Source of the DNA: Candolleomyces eurysporus
Taxonomy: Eukaryota > Basidiomycota > Agaricomycetes > Agaricales > Psathyrellaceae
Direction: 5' to 3'
Length of the DNA: 64,000 nt
Assembly: GCA_027579435.1 (NCBI GenBank)
Contig: JANBPK010001045.1
Location: forward strand, 1 to 64,000
In this document: positions 25,956 to 39,245 of the stretch, piece by piece
How the letters are laid out: each line of letters opens with the position of its first letter
Position numbering within the stretch: position 1 is the stretch's first letter
The notes under the pieces: generated by a model
Seen by the model: only the letters and a program-made list of their open reading frames with translations
What the model was told of the DNA's origin: nothing
Database searches by the model: none
Translations under genes and position numbers: made by a program

Positions 25956-28279
25956 TCAGAAACAAATACACTTGGACAACCTCTTCTTTTTCTTTTTCAA
26001 ATCAGGGTCGCTATCGTCGGAATCATCAACATCTGCACCATGATTTTTAGCAAATGCCTCCTTCACCTTCAGTTCATCGTGCACGCCGTTTGGATGATGG
26101 CCGTTGAGCTGAGGTTTGGTCTCAACCTCCGATGGTGCCTCGCCCAGAGGGGAAAGACCCCTAGCTTTCAGGTCCGCATTAATCTCGTCGATGTGGTTCA
26201 TGAAGTTGCCCTTCAGGCCGTCCCACATCTTGGGCTCATGCACTAAAAATAAGAATATCAGGGGCGGCACTTGGAGACTTCGATAACGGTGGCTTACCAT
26301 GGAGCTTCCCGGAACGCTTCATTGCCCAATCAGTTATCGTGAGCATCATGCTCGATTCGAACATGAAGGCCACGGTTCCCTCATGGACTCGTTGCGGCGC
26401 AAGCTCTGTTTGGGTCCCTTTGAGCCACTCTTCATAAGAAACTAGTGACGGAACATCATTAGTGACGCGATATGCATATCTATCAAGCCAGATGCGTACC
26501 ACCGTGAGGTGTAAAGCCGTTCTCGAAGCTGGCTCCACCAGGCAGGAAGCCGTCACTCCGACCACCGTATTCACCGTAAAGAAGCCCCATGAACTCAATA
26601 GACGAGTTTCGATGATAATACTGTATACGGAAAATCAATCGAAATCAGCCCTTTATCGTCACCCGTTCATTTCGCAACTTACAGGTGGTCGGAAAGTGTT
26701 GCTTGACACATCCCATCGTGGGTGGAAGATCAAGAAGTCGCAGAGGGGTACATTAGGTTGCTTCGATTTGGCCGTTAAGACGCAGAAGATTGAAGGATCG
26801 ATGTGGTCCTTCGTAATACTGCCAACACCGATAAACTTCTCCAGGGCGTACTTGTAGGGGACATAACTTCAAAATCCTCAGTATTTCCGCTCCCGAAACG
26901 GGTCAGACCCACTTACTTCCCATGCCAGGCAACAACGTCGAATGGGGTGTGATCTTGGGCGCAAGCATGAAGTTCCCCGCCGACCCTGAAATCTAATGTC
27001 AGTTTTGGCAGCGCTTGGAAACTACGCCCAGACCCACTTGTACACAACTGAGCAAACAGAATCAGCTTCAAATGATACCGGATGAGCTAATTGGGTACTC
27101 ACTCTCCCAAGGCGACTGATCGATATCGAACGAGGCCAAAGGCGTCTCAAAATCTCTGGCGTTGGCCAGTCCGTGACCACCCAGAGGTCCTAGTTCGGGA
27201 AGAACATAATGTTGACCGTATATTTCTTGAATGTCTGCGATATTTTTCCGCTTAGCACTCTATCACGAATGTGGGAGGATTACGCTGAAAACACACTTAC
27301 ATCCGCGCGAGGGGCCATCAGGAAGCACGACCTTGAACTTCATTCCGCGCTGGATAACGCACAATTCTCCCGAGCGAACCATCATTCTGGCGATCAGAGT
27401 TAGTGGGACCTTTCAAAGACATATCAATTCAATAGTTACCTTCCAAATTCCGTTTGGATGTCGAGGCGACCTTGCTGGGGAAGAATCAACATGTCGCCAT
27501 CATTATTGCAGAACGCCTTCTTCTCCATGGAAGCGTTCGCCAGGTACATATGAATGGCCAACCCTTCGTGGAGCGTCGGATCGCCATTACCGGCGACGGT
27601 CTTCAGACCAGAAACAAAATCAACTTTGGTATTGTCTGATGGTAGGTCGAAAGGGTGCCAGGCGAGTTGAGTAGGACTGATGTGGACTTTAGGGTTCAAT
27701 TTGAGGAAGCACGATTCCAACTGCGAACGATCGCAAACTTCGGATTCAGTAAGAACTTTAATTCAAAAGCGGAACGGCACTGACATCAGGGTTATCCGGC
27801 AGCCTCGCAAAACCTTTGTGTGCAACAGATGGGCGTATACGATACATCCAGCTGATAACAGTGTCATTTCATGGTTCTAACACCCGGGGTAAGTTATTGA
27901 CGCACGCATTGACGTTCTCCGCCCTCGGCGCGACAAATGATGCACCAGTCAACTGTCAATAGTATGCGTCAACAAACCACACACGACATAGGGAGTTAAG
28001 AAAAAATGGGTGGACAGTAGGGATACATACACCCTCAACGTAGAGATCGTACTTGATCTTCTGAGGCATATTCTGACCCTGCGGCAGGGCACCGGGCCTG
28101 TGCGTGCACAGAAGAAAGGGGGTTGAATGCGCTGCGAGAGGAGGAAACACAGATAGGACGTACAGTGCCTCAGAGGCGAAACGATTACCGAAGCCGAGTT
28201 GATACTGGTAAGGGTCATTAGGATGAGATTCAGTGATGACGGGCGCTTGGGCGGTCGCTCCGAATGTTGAGGGTGCCAT
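25956..28279 (-). CDS. hmgA: homogentisate 1,2-dioxygenase
   Basis: This non-heme Fe(II) enzyme opens the homogentisate ring to maleylacetoacetate in phenylalanine/tyrosine breakdown. The gene is cut by about eight introns. The first exon ([13 protein letters not shown] ... [14 protein letters not shown]) is typical. Later blocks include [48 protein letters not shown] sequence, [14 protein letters not shown], and the iron-binding core [20 protein letters not shown] with [12 protein letters not shown] and TPHGVSYEEW. The protein continues about 60 residues past the conserved end ([13 protein letters not shown]) into an acidic then polybasic tail ending [13 protein letters not shown]. Start ATG at 28279 is the first in frame with the conserved N-terminus. 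Confidence 0.93.
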
Positions 28280-28735
28280 GCTGGTAAGAGGACAAGATCG
28301 GTCGGGGCTTTCGACAGCCAGTGGCAGTCTTTTATACCGTTTCCTCTGCGGAATGGGGAAGGATGAAGTAATGAAAGGGGTACACACCACACAGACCGAG
28401 CATTCGAGTAATGGGGCACCACTTACATCAAGGACAACCCATTTGAAGAACCAAGGTTCATCGGATCACTCAACTGGACCTGGTAGAAATTGGGATGGGA
28501 GACTGTTTGCAAATACGCTCGACCCCGTGGTCGCAATGAATCAAGGAAGCGGTAGGACATATCCCAGTTTGGTCAGTTTTTCGCGCTTCAGTGGGTGTCA
28601 GTAAATGGACGGAGTGCCTCACGTTCAGCATTACGGCTGAAACTGATCGTGTCATTCACGTTGTAGACTCCCAATCTGGACGGATATCTTATTTGGATTT
28701 GATACCACAGGAACAAGGACGCGAGCGACAGATTA
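28280..28735. other. intergenic, promoter of homogentisate dioxygenase
   Basis: This 456-base spacer lies between two - strand genes. Short open frames here show no family resemblance and no RNA gene is seen. Confidence 0.4.
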
Positions 28736-31455
28736 CTACTGAGTCAGTTGCATGATTTTGGTGATGATAGCTGAACGAGAATGGTCAGCGAAGCAGGTTC
28801 AGGAAGAATAATTCAGCAAAAGGAAGACACGTACACTGGGGATCTAAGTTCTGATAGGGAATTTGTTCCCACAAGCCACCGCATCCTTAGACATTCGAGT
28901 GACCCGTTAGAAGACCGCAGCGAGAATCCGATTGTCGGTGAGCAAGAGAAAAACTTACCCTCTTTGGTCGTACCCATATAGCTATATTTCGGTGTAAGCT
29001 GCCTCTCAAGAAGCCATGTTCCGAACTTCGACCCAAGCTACGGACCGCTAATGAGCACACCGAACGTCAAACAAAAAGACGAACAGCTCACTCCGGTCTT
29101 CTGATTGAAGGACTCTACAACAAGGACGAAGGGACTAGAGCCAATCTTGCGAATGACCTAAATGCCATGGTAATGTCAGAAAGCGCTGTCGTGAGGTAAG
29201 GATGGCTTCACCTGTTCGTCGACGACATTGAGGCAAGCTTTGTTGATCAATCCGACATTTAAACCACTCTGCCTGCATCTGAGAACGGCATCGTAGGACC
29301 GATAGAGCATCTCTCCAAAGGAGACCACGTAGCCAGCGGTGCCTTCCAAAATTGTATCATCTTTCCCAGGTACGAATTGATAATCACCCTCAAAGAATCG
29401 AGACCCGTCTTCTTTTAGAATCCAAGGGACCTTGGATCTGGTAGAGAATATGAAGCGAAGACCGCGGTTGAAAAAGACGGTCTTGACAATGGCAACCATT
29501 TGCGCTGGATCTGCGGGGAAGTACAAATAGGAGTGCGTATCGGAGAGACCGTTATCAGCGAACATGTTGTTGACCCCTTGAGTAGCACGTCAGTGGCATA
29601 AAAGAGCAGATAAGTGGTTTCAGGGCTCACCGAAGTGGCAGGTATTATCGGCCTAGAACGTCATTCCTGTGAGACAGTACTCGCAAATCAGGAACAGAAA
29701 CTCACCATCTGTAAAGGATATATGAGATGAACGGGAGCATGAGAAGAATATCACTTTGGCGAAGGAGAACCCACCTCGTCAACTAAGAATAGGAAGTTAG
29801 TCCCAGGTGGAATAGGATATATCAAACCAAAACTTACCACCAGCATGCGAGAAGTGGCATAGAACATTACAATTGTTCAAGCGAGCCATTGTGATTTCAG
29901 AGATCACCATCTCCAAGAAGGCTGAGAATGTCGAGAAGACACCGAACTTGTTAGAATCAAAGCCGAAGCCCGCAGCGGCGGAGAAATTTCCTCGCTCCAT
30001 GATACCAGAAGGGATGAAAACTTCGGGGTGCTTCTGGTGGATGACCTTCAAACCAGTAGAGCCTTCCAAATCAGCTGAAGGAGTAATGTTAGCTACAATT
30101 TTTGACAAGGATGGATTAGACCTACAATCGATTACCATGACCTTCGAAGCGGCCTCCTGTTTGGTAAGGGTATCCAATACCATGTTTACGGCCTCGCCAA
30201 AAACAACTCGGTTTGCCCCAACCTCCTTTGTCGAGCCAATGCAGAGGTAAGGGTTCGGAAGTGGTTTGATATTGTTATAGATGGAAACCAAATTGCCCAG
30301 CCCACGAGCTTCAAGATACTGCGTAGCGGCTTTGACAGGGATAACGTCGTGGCCATGAGTGCTTCCTTCGATGGCAGGGATTCCTGGGGCCATGACCCGT
30401 TTGCTGACCACTGAAATAAGGTCAGGCTGTGTGTTGAATCACAATGGTGCAAGACAAGAAACGAACCTGCAGCTGGCCCGTCATGATTGACGATCGCAGA
30501 GATACCACCCCAAAGACTGTCGATATCTTCTCCCTGTACAGTGATCACCTTCAGACCATGGCCTTCCAAAGTCTTGCCGACACTGAATCCTTTAAGGTAC
30601 TCAGAAGGATGACCGGCGATAGTAACATCGTTGTCATCAATGAGGAGCTTGACGTTGAGGTTTTGAGCAACAGCGAGTCGTGCCGCCTCCGCGTCATCAC
30701 CCTCTTGTTGAGAACCATCGGATCCCAAGCAAAACACCGTTTTATCACGGTTGGCAAGTGCAACACCATTGACCAAAGGCCTTGATAGAACAGGCGTTTA
30801 GATCAGAAAGCTGCGGGAAGTGAATTCGAGTTCAATATATTCTCACCACATATGGCCCAAGCGTCCAGAAGAGAACTTGACGCCTGGGGTAAGCCCAAGC
30901 TCCGGATGACCTGGAAGCTTCGAATTGGCCTCGCGGTAATGCAATAAATGTTCTGCGGGGATTGAACCATCCAACGCAGCCAAGATGTATTGAGTAGCGA
31001 CACGATGGCCTGTAAAAATGGATGAGATAAACTAGATAGGCGGGAGAGCGAGACGCCTACCAGCTTCATCAAAGACGATAGGTACATATCTACCAGCATC
31101 CGAGTTCTCGAAAAGAGCGAGCAGAATACAAACTTCGGGGACGGTATCGTACGCTCCACCTGTGAAATGTCCCGCCAGCGAGACAGTTTACAATGGCGGG
31201 CACATCGCGAGCGATCTACTCACCAGTATGGCCACTGACACCTCGCGCTGCACCAGCGGCGGTGAAATAAACAATCGCATCACGCAAGAGCTGAATGTTG
31301 TATTTCAGAGCATCCTTCTCTTCTGACGTTAAAGCTGACTTGGACGGGTCAAGCTTGATTCTGCAACGCAGGTTAGTTGAAGAGAATCGACGCAAGTCGA
31401 CATATACCCCTTACTTCTTGAAAGATTTGAGGTCGATTGGGAACTCGTCAGCCAT
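28736..31455 (-). CDS. transketolase-like thiamine-diphosphate enzyme
   Basis: A multi-exon gene of the transketolase/dihydroxyacetone-synthase group. In order: ARGVSGHTG and GAYDTVPEV; HRVATQYILAALDG; GHPELGLTPGVKFSSGRLGH (sugar and ThDP contacts); the ThDP-binding block CLGSDGSQQEGDDAEAARLA ... LLIDDNDVTIAGH (equivalent to GDG...N of the fold); and in the pyrimidine domain GIMERGNFSAAAGFGF, carrying the Glu that activates the cofactor, then HFSHAGV and NTCHFGVNN. The C-terminal domain ends in an exon reading SIITKIMQLTQ (stop at 28736-28738). The ThDP motif starts GSDG instead of GDG, so this is a diverged paralog and not the canonical pentose-phosphate enzyme. Substrate unknown. Confidence 0.85.
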
Positions 31456-32558
31456 TTGGGTGTTGAGGGTTGTGGTAAAAGTCGAAGAACTGAAAGTTGC
31501 TTCCACGATCTTAACTGGAGTCTATATGCCTAGGACCCACGTTCTATCCCAGCGTTATTGCTGACAGAACTCTTTATCGACGTCATGGGCAGGGAGATTC
31601 GATCATTGACCATTGCCAAAAGGATCCCAATTCCCAGCGGTGGAGAAGCACGTAGGTCATAGGGGTGGAGGCAGTTCTTGGCGTCCAGCCTTGAATGGAG
31701 TACGATAAACGAAGGCTGTCGGTGAAAAGAGTTGAATTCGAGATTCAGTCGTGGATCGTTGGCAAGGTCCAAGCAAGATCTGTCCAGGGCGACTTGCCAA
31801 TTGCGAGTGCCATGCCGAAAAGCCGCAAAATTTTTCCACGGTTGTTGGTGCACTGCCACCTCTATAGCTAATCCAACACCCCCATCCCGTTGTCCATGCG
31901 AATACGGAACACCAACACATAAACCTTTAGCCTATGGTCGAAGGCTCGCGCATCGACTGACCTTGGGCATGCCATAACCAGTTTACCCTCGGCAGCCCAA
32001 GGAATAATCGGAGCCTTAGTTTTTCGTGGTCAGGCAAATTCCTTCCTTGTACAAGAACCTGATGCCGCGAACTAGCGTCAAATCCAGAGCCAGTTATGGC
32101 TGAAGGGCTCATAGCCAGTCCTTTCGTCGTACCTCATTTTTAGCTCTTCTATTGCAGAGTTTGGTAACCATACGTGGAGCCAAATCAACTGACTACAGTA
32201 TCTCGTCGATAGCGGGAGAATTGCCCATGAGGCTTCCCTCGAAGATAACGGATGCAAAGCGAGTATAACTACAGTGCTCCACGATCAGAGACTCGGAAAA
32301 AGAGACCTTCTGGCATGCACTTCGGCGCACTTCTTGATTTCATGCAGACTAGACTCTTCTTTTTTGTTTAGGGGCCGATCGGAAACTCATCCGAGCAGGC
32401 ACTGAAGTACTGACGTATCGTCGCCCTAACATGGCGCCATTCCCAACCACCACGTCGACCCGCAGATTTATCTCCTGAATATTTCGGTTGCTTGCCGTGA
32501 CTGGGCACGTTAAATACTCGCGTCTGTGCATGGTCTTGGGCGATACCGGCTCTCCATA
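31456..32558. other. divergent promoter region
   Basis: About 1.1 kb separates the start codons of the transketolase-like gene (-) and the ABC transporter (+). I see no coding, tRNA or repeat signal; it must contain both promoters. Confidence 0.45.
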
Positions 32559-35500
32559 ATGGGCCAAGAAAGCGTGCATTCCAAGAGCTCGTCTAGTAGC
32601 GACGATGGCACGGTACTTTCTATAAGCAGGGCCGAGCCTTCCCAAGTCGACCGCTTGGACCTTGATTCTGGAGACGAGAGGATCAGAGTACGCGAGCACT
32701 TTTGGGAGTTTTGGTGAGTGTGTTTATTCCCTCCAAGCTATACACAGAGCATTACAACACCCTGCGCGCGCGATAGGATTCCCAATAAGCCACCACCCCC
32801 TCCAGCTGGATTATGGAGTGCCCAGGTTCGCAATTTACCTTCAACAATAAGCAAACCCCTGACGCCCGGTGTAGGAGCTACCATTGGCGACAGCCTCCGT
32901 TTTTTCAATGTTATGGTACTCGTGGATTACACCCATCATGGTAAGAAGCACCAGCTATCGTATGTCTTTGCTCTAGGATTCGACTAATTGATACCGAAGA
33001 CCTTGGGCTATCAACGCACTCTTCAGGCCACGGACCTCTGGAAATTGGATGAAGCGCGAACAGCTGCGGTCCTCGCAAAGAAGTTCGAGCGTTCGTGGGC
33101 TGACAGAGTCGAGCGTGCAGAATCTTGGAATCGTGGATTACTTGACAACACTCTCAATCCGAGCCTCTTCCGACGAACGGCCTGGTTTTTCCGCTCCCTA
33201 TCTTCGGGCACCAACTTTTCGAACACCTTGAAGCAATTTGAAGAAAATTGGAGAAAGAAGGACGGCCGAAAATCTCCCAGCATAGCCTTAGCCCTTAATG
33301 ATTCTCTGGGAAAGTTTTTCTGGATCGGTGGCGCGTTCAAGGTAGCTATACGTTCACGAAAGCTCCGATTGTTCCATGAGAGTAACTAATGGACCATAGG
33401 TTGTTGGCGACACAGCTCAACTTATGTGCCCTTTGCTTGTGAAGGTATGGATTGCGGCTTCGAAACGTTCCGAAAACAAATTTGACTCCCTTGAATTACT
33501 ATGGCAGGAAATCATTTATTTCAGTCAGGAACGTGAAAGGGCGAAGGAAGCAGGGATGCCTCTACCAAATATTGGAAGAGGTATTGCGCTGTGCATCGGA
33601 CTTTTCTTATTGACCGTGACTTTCAGCATTGCCGCAAATCAGGTACGCTCTAATCTCGCCCCGTTGCTCCCTCCATTGACACCCTTAGTTTTTCTGGCGT
33701 TCCATGTTGACGGGCGCAATGACCAGAGCGACGCTGGTTAGTTCAATGTATAAGAGGAGTCTTAAACTGACAGGTAAGGCTCGAACGACACTATCGAACT
33801 CGGACATCGTGAATCACGTATCGACGGATGTACGTGGGCGCTTGCTTCTGACATAACACCTGGAACTTACTGTTGAGTAGGTCAGCAGACTCGACACATG
33901 CTGCCACTGGTTCGTACGTATCGTTTCACTCCTTTCAGAAGTCCTGAAACTCAACTCAATCTGACTGGCGACTGAAGCACGCGTGTATGTACTTCTTTTT
34001 CCTCGGCATGCCCAGCCTGAGCTAACTTTAGATTACCGCCAGCATGGACTGCACCGATTCAAGTCGTTGTGTGCTTGATAATTCTCCTCGTACAGGTGAA
34101 TAGTTTTATTCTCCGAGAATTAACGGCTAGGCTGACTTGATTGCTCTCAGCTCGGACCGTCAGCGCTGGCAGGATTTGCTTTATTCTTGTTGATTGGACC
34201 CATCCAACAGCAGGTGATGGCCTACCAGTTCCGAACTCGTCAACGGTCAATGAAATTCACCGAGCAAAGGGCTCAAACACTTCTAGAAGCTCTTGGTAAA
34301 GACTTTCAGCTAAGGGATGGATGACTGATCTGACAACAAGAACAGGATCGATGCGTGTAGTCAAATACTTTACTTACGAGATGTCGTTCCTAAACCGTGC
34401 GTACCTCGTGGTCGACATTGCCTTCTCCCCTTACATCTCTCTCTCTAGGTATCGCTGAGACTCGAAAGAAAGAATTGAGGGCTGTAAGGTCCATCTTACA
34501 TGCAGAATCTGCCAAGTGAGTCTGGCCCTCTCGCAAAGCCTGTGTCAGCAAGCTCATAGATCTTAGCATGGCTCTGGCCCATACCGTTCCTTATCTGGCC
34601 GCGACTTTGGCTTTCATCACTTACACTCGAGTCACCAATGAGTTCGATGTGGCAGTTGTCTTCGCGTCCCTAGCGTTGTTCCAGGTGCGCGTACACAGCA
34701 GCTTTGCCCGAGAACTCTCCTGAACATTATTCGATACAGCTCCTTCGGCAACCAATGATGTTCCTTCCCCGAGGATTGTCAGTAATTGCCGATGCACGCA
34801 GCGCGCTTTCCAGGCTCGATCGCGTCTTTCATGCAGAGCTCATGCAAGGAGACCTCGTCGTTATCAAGCCAGAACAGTCTTGGGGTTTGCTGGTCGAGGA
34901 TGCAACTTTTGAGTGGGAAGAGGTTCTTCTCAAAGGTGAGAAGAGCGAGGAGACATTGTTGGAGAAAGTAGCTCAAACGCCCTTCCAACTGAAAAATCTG
35001 ACGATGCGCATCGGACGGGGGAAATTGGTTGCAATCGTTGGGCGTGTCGGCTCCGGTAAATCCAGCCTACTCCAAGCTATCATAGGAGAGATGCGTAGGC
35101 TATCTGGCAGCGTATCCTTCGGAGGCCGTATCGCGTATTGCCCACAGACTGCCTGGATTCAGAATGCGTCACTTGTGAGGCAAATATTCATCTTTTTTCA
35201 CGCCTTAGAGCTCACCCCATGTATAGAGAAACAACATCACTTTTGGTCTTCCATTCGAGGAGGAGCGCTATTGGCGGGCTGTTGAAGATGCCTGCTTACT
35301 ACCAGACCTTCAGTTACTAGCTGATGGTGATTTGACTGAGGTGTGTCTCTCGTTTCCTTTCCCGACTCCTTCCTCATAGTTCATATCAGATCGGAGAGAA
35401 GGGCATCAATCTGAGTGGAGGCCAGAAGCAACGCGTAAGAGTCCCTTTTCACCCAATATAATCATCACATTCTAACCTTAAACAATTAAAGGTCAATATC

Positions 35501-38500
35501 GCCAGGGCCTTATACTTTGATGCGGAGGTTATCATCATGGATGATCCCTTGTCGGCCGGTAAGAAAATCGTCCCCAGATAGGATGTGTCGGTATTAAGCG
35601 CTCCCATCACACAGTTGACGCGCACGTCGGTAAATCACTTTTCCATGGGGCGATTGCCGGACTCGCAAAGAAAGGGAAGACTGTCATTTTTGTCACCCAC
35701 GCTCTCCACTTCTTATCCTTCTGCGATTATATCTACACACTCAATGCTGGTCGCATCTCCGAGCACGGGACTTACCGAGAGCTCATCGAAGCGCAAGGCG
35801 AGTTCGCGAGGCTCGACGAAGAATTCGGTGGCAAAGAAGCTGCGGCATCGACATCTAAAGGATCTCAGTCCGCTATTCTTGAAGAAGTTCAAACGAAGGC
35901 CACGGAACTGCGGAAGAGGTATCCCGGCAAGGGTACTCTAGAGGGAAAACTAATCGTCAAAGAAGCTCGGAATACGGGGACTATTGCAAACAGTGGTCGG
36001 TGTCATTCAAAATCATGTTTTCGCAATCTGTCTCACTCTTAGCGGTAGTGTGGAAGGCCTACCTTTCCGCCGGTCGAGGTTTTATCACGATTCCTTTGCT
36101 GCTCCTGTCGGCCATTCTGATGCAGGGCAGCCAAATTATCAGCTCTTACATTCTCGTCTGGTGGCAAGCCAAGTGAGAGTTTCCTGAGAGGTCGATTGGA
36201 TTGGCTTGCTAACATTTTTTCACCCAGCACGTTTAACCGCCCCTTCTCCTTCTATCAAATGATTTACGCAGTCTTGGGAGTTAGTCAAGCCGTGCTATCC
36301 TTGCTTCTGTGAGATCCGGTTATTTTGAGGTTTCTAACTGCTCCTGACTAACTATCACAGGGGAGTTTCCGTAGATGTGATCTCCTACCTTGTCTCTCAA
36401 AACCTTCATCGAAGCTCCATTCACAATATCTTCCACGCGCCGATGTCGTTTTTTGATACCACGGTGTGTACATGACTCGTCATATTTGGTTTTTCTGCAA
36501 ATCTGAGCCCGCTATTTATTCAAATAGCCTCTCGGACGAGTTCTCGGAGTTTTCGGAAAGGATATCGACAGTATGTTTGTTTTTCGTTGCGCCGCTGTAA
36601 CTGGTATTCACCCCATCCAAGTCGTGGACAACCAATTGCCAAGTAAGTTTGTTGAAACCTGCTCCGCATGCAACGCTAACCCACTTCCAGTTTCCATGAG
36701 GATGTGTAAGTTTTTCACCAAACCACCGAAAATACGTAGAGGTTTACGCTCGACTTCTCGATCTAGTGGTGCTTACTGTAGCTGGGGTTATTGGTTCCAT
36801 TGTCACCATTGGTGTCATTGAGCCTTATTTCTGTACGTCACACCTCGCTTCCAACGGTCTTGGTCGTTCCTCTGACAAATTCTGGACAGTCATCGTCGCA
36901 GTATTCGTAGCTACCGCATACCACTTGCTTGCTTCCTTCTACCGGGCGAGTGCTCGCGAAATCAAACGGCTAGGTGAGTCTTATGGCCTCCAGTGAGGAC
37001 AGAATTGAAAACTCTTTCAGATTCCATGCTTCGCTCTCTTCTATACTCTCACCTGTCCGAGTCATTGACCGGTATGGTTTCCTCTTGCCGTCTGGTTCGG
37101 CCACTTCACTACTAACCATATCCAGGTCTTTCCACGCTGCGGAGCTATGGTCAACTCCCTCGGTTTGTGCGCGACAACGAATTTTTCATCGACCTCGAGG
37201 CTCGTGCTGTGTTCTTAGCTCATACAAACCAGCGGTGAGTACATGAACTATTGCTCAGTGCCTTCATAAGCTTATCACGGCACAGGTGGCTTACGGTTCG
37301 CCTCGATGTTTGTGGAGGGATCCTGGTGTTCTTCGTACGTATCGATCAGTTATATTCTTTAATACACACTCACTTTGAGTGCACCAAGGTCGCGCTGTTC
37401 TCAGTATTGAACACATCCGATATAAGTCCTGCTCATGCTGGGTTGATATTGACTTTTACAAGTGCGTGCCTCAGGCGATGGATCGACAGCATGGTGCTCA
37501 TTGTCCATCCACTTCACCAGCAAGTTTGTGTCAGATGTGCGCTATGTTGAGCCGACAATCTGCAGAAGTCGAGGTGTGTATACTTGGTTTCTGAAGGTGT
37601 AAGCCCACTGACGGCACTGTTAGAACTATATGAACGCCGTCGAGAGAAGTACGTTCGCTCTCCTTCATCCGCTCCACCGCCACTAATGCGCTTCTAGTCT
37701 CGCACTATAGCGATTCGAAATCCATCTCCCAGGAACCACCGCACGAGAATCCAGACACCAAACCAGGACCCCAATGGCCCGAGAAAGGTTCTATAGACTT
37801 CAATGAAGTCAGCATGAAATACCGCCCTGGATTACCCAACGTTCTTCATAGTATATCCATGTCGATAAAAGGGGGTGAAAAGGTCGGTGTCGTTGGACGT
37901 ACTGGAGCAGGTAAGTCGTCTTTGGTGATGACTCTGATGCGGATCGTGGAGTATACGGGGTCTATTACAATCGACGGGTACGTCTTTCTAATGCGCTCAT
38001 GAGCTTAAACGCCGATGCTGTTGTTGCGTAGTGTGGATATTTCGAAGCTCGGTTTGAAGGATCTGCGCAGCAAGATCTCCATTATTCCTCAGGACGTAAG
38101 TGCCTGTCTTGCATCTCCACGAACCGCTTGTGAACCACCAGACGCAACGCACAGCCAACCGTTTTTAGCGGTAAGTTGCCCAGAGGGCTGTACTTATTCC
38201 AATGGAGAAAGCTCACGGACCTCCAGGTACCGTCCGCGCAGCACTGGACCCTTTTTCTTTATACGACGATGCTCGTCTGTGGGACGCCCTTCGACGATCG
38301 TTCTTGGTTGAGCCGGATCGCACTGCATCAAGAATAGACACCGAGGAGGCGGTAATGGAAGGACCAGGAACCCTAACCACCGCACGAATCACCCTCGACA
38401 CCGTCCTCGAAGCTGAAGGTCTCAATCTCAGCGTAGGGGAGCGATCTTTGCTCAGCCTGGCCAGGGCTCTGGTGAAAGAGACCAAAGTCGTCATACTTGA

Positions 38501-38958
38501 TGAAGCGACGTGCGTTCAAATAATTCACTCAACGCGTGGCCTGCTTGTTGACATCTAATATGGTCCTGTAGGGCATCTGTCGACCTTGAGACCGATAAGA
38601 AGATCCAGCAAACCATCCAAACAGAATTTGTAGGCAAGACTCTGATTTGCATTGCTCGTAAGTCGTTGAATGCCTTTGAGCTTCATATGACTTTGACATG
38701 GTCGAAATCCAGACCGTCTGCGGACGATTTTGGGCTATGACCGTATTCTCGTACTTGACGCGGGGAATATTGCTGTAAGTCGCTGGTTACGTTTCCTCAG
38801 TGTGACGAACTTGTGTGTATGTAAGTCTGACTCTTCCAACCCAGGAATTCGACACACCCTTGACCCTGTTCAATAAAGAAGACGGAATTTTCAGGAGCCT
38901 CTGCTTGAGAAGCAATATCACAGAAAGGGATATTAGTGGCAGTAGCACAGCTATTTAG
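32559..38958 (+). CDS. Yor1-like ABCC multidrug transporter (full-length, very intron-rich)
   Basis: Assembled across more than 20 short introns. Order: cytosolic N-terminus (MGQESVHSK ... [14 protein letters not shown]), first membrane domain ([20 protein letters not shown] ... LGPSALAGF), NBD1, second membrane domain, NBD2. NBD1: Walker [10 protein letters not shown], signature LSGGQKQR, Walker [17 protein letters not shown] (Asp instead of the catalytic Glu, normal for ABCC). NBD2: Walker [10 protein letters not shown], signature [18 protein letters not shown], Walker [13 protein letters not shown]. There is no extra N-terminal TMD0, so it fits the Yor1 (oligomycin-resistance) branch of drug exporters, not Ycf1. 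A 5-nt microexon (33978-33982) seems needed to keep frame between CCHWF and WTAPIQ. The last exon ends [11 protein letters not shown] at 38958. Confidence 0.85.
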
Positions 38959-39245
38959 AAATAGACACGTTCCCCCCATTTCCTTAGATACTCTTCCATC
39001 ACACCACAGCAGTAGATGCCAACAGTATGTAATAGACAAAGGGCTTCAAGCTTCCAGGTTTTTATATAGCTATGTATAGACATGAAATGCTATGTGACTT
39101 AGGACTCATGGGACGACACTAACTGCGTGCAAAGCTATGGGACAGATGGCATTACAGGAGAAGAGTACAAACCAGGGAAGCGAGATACAAACAAAATGAC
39201 AAGATTACAGGGCGAAGACAGACAGAGGAGCTATCTATCGTAAAT

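Noticed and set aside
36000..38958. Second half of the ABC transporter as a separate half-transporter or pseudogene because of many stops
   Set aside because: Short introns with proper borders restore a continuous second membrane domain and NBD2 with intact Walker A, Walker B and ABCC-type signature.
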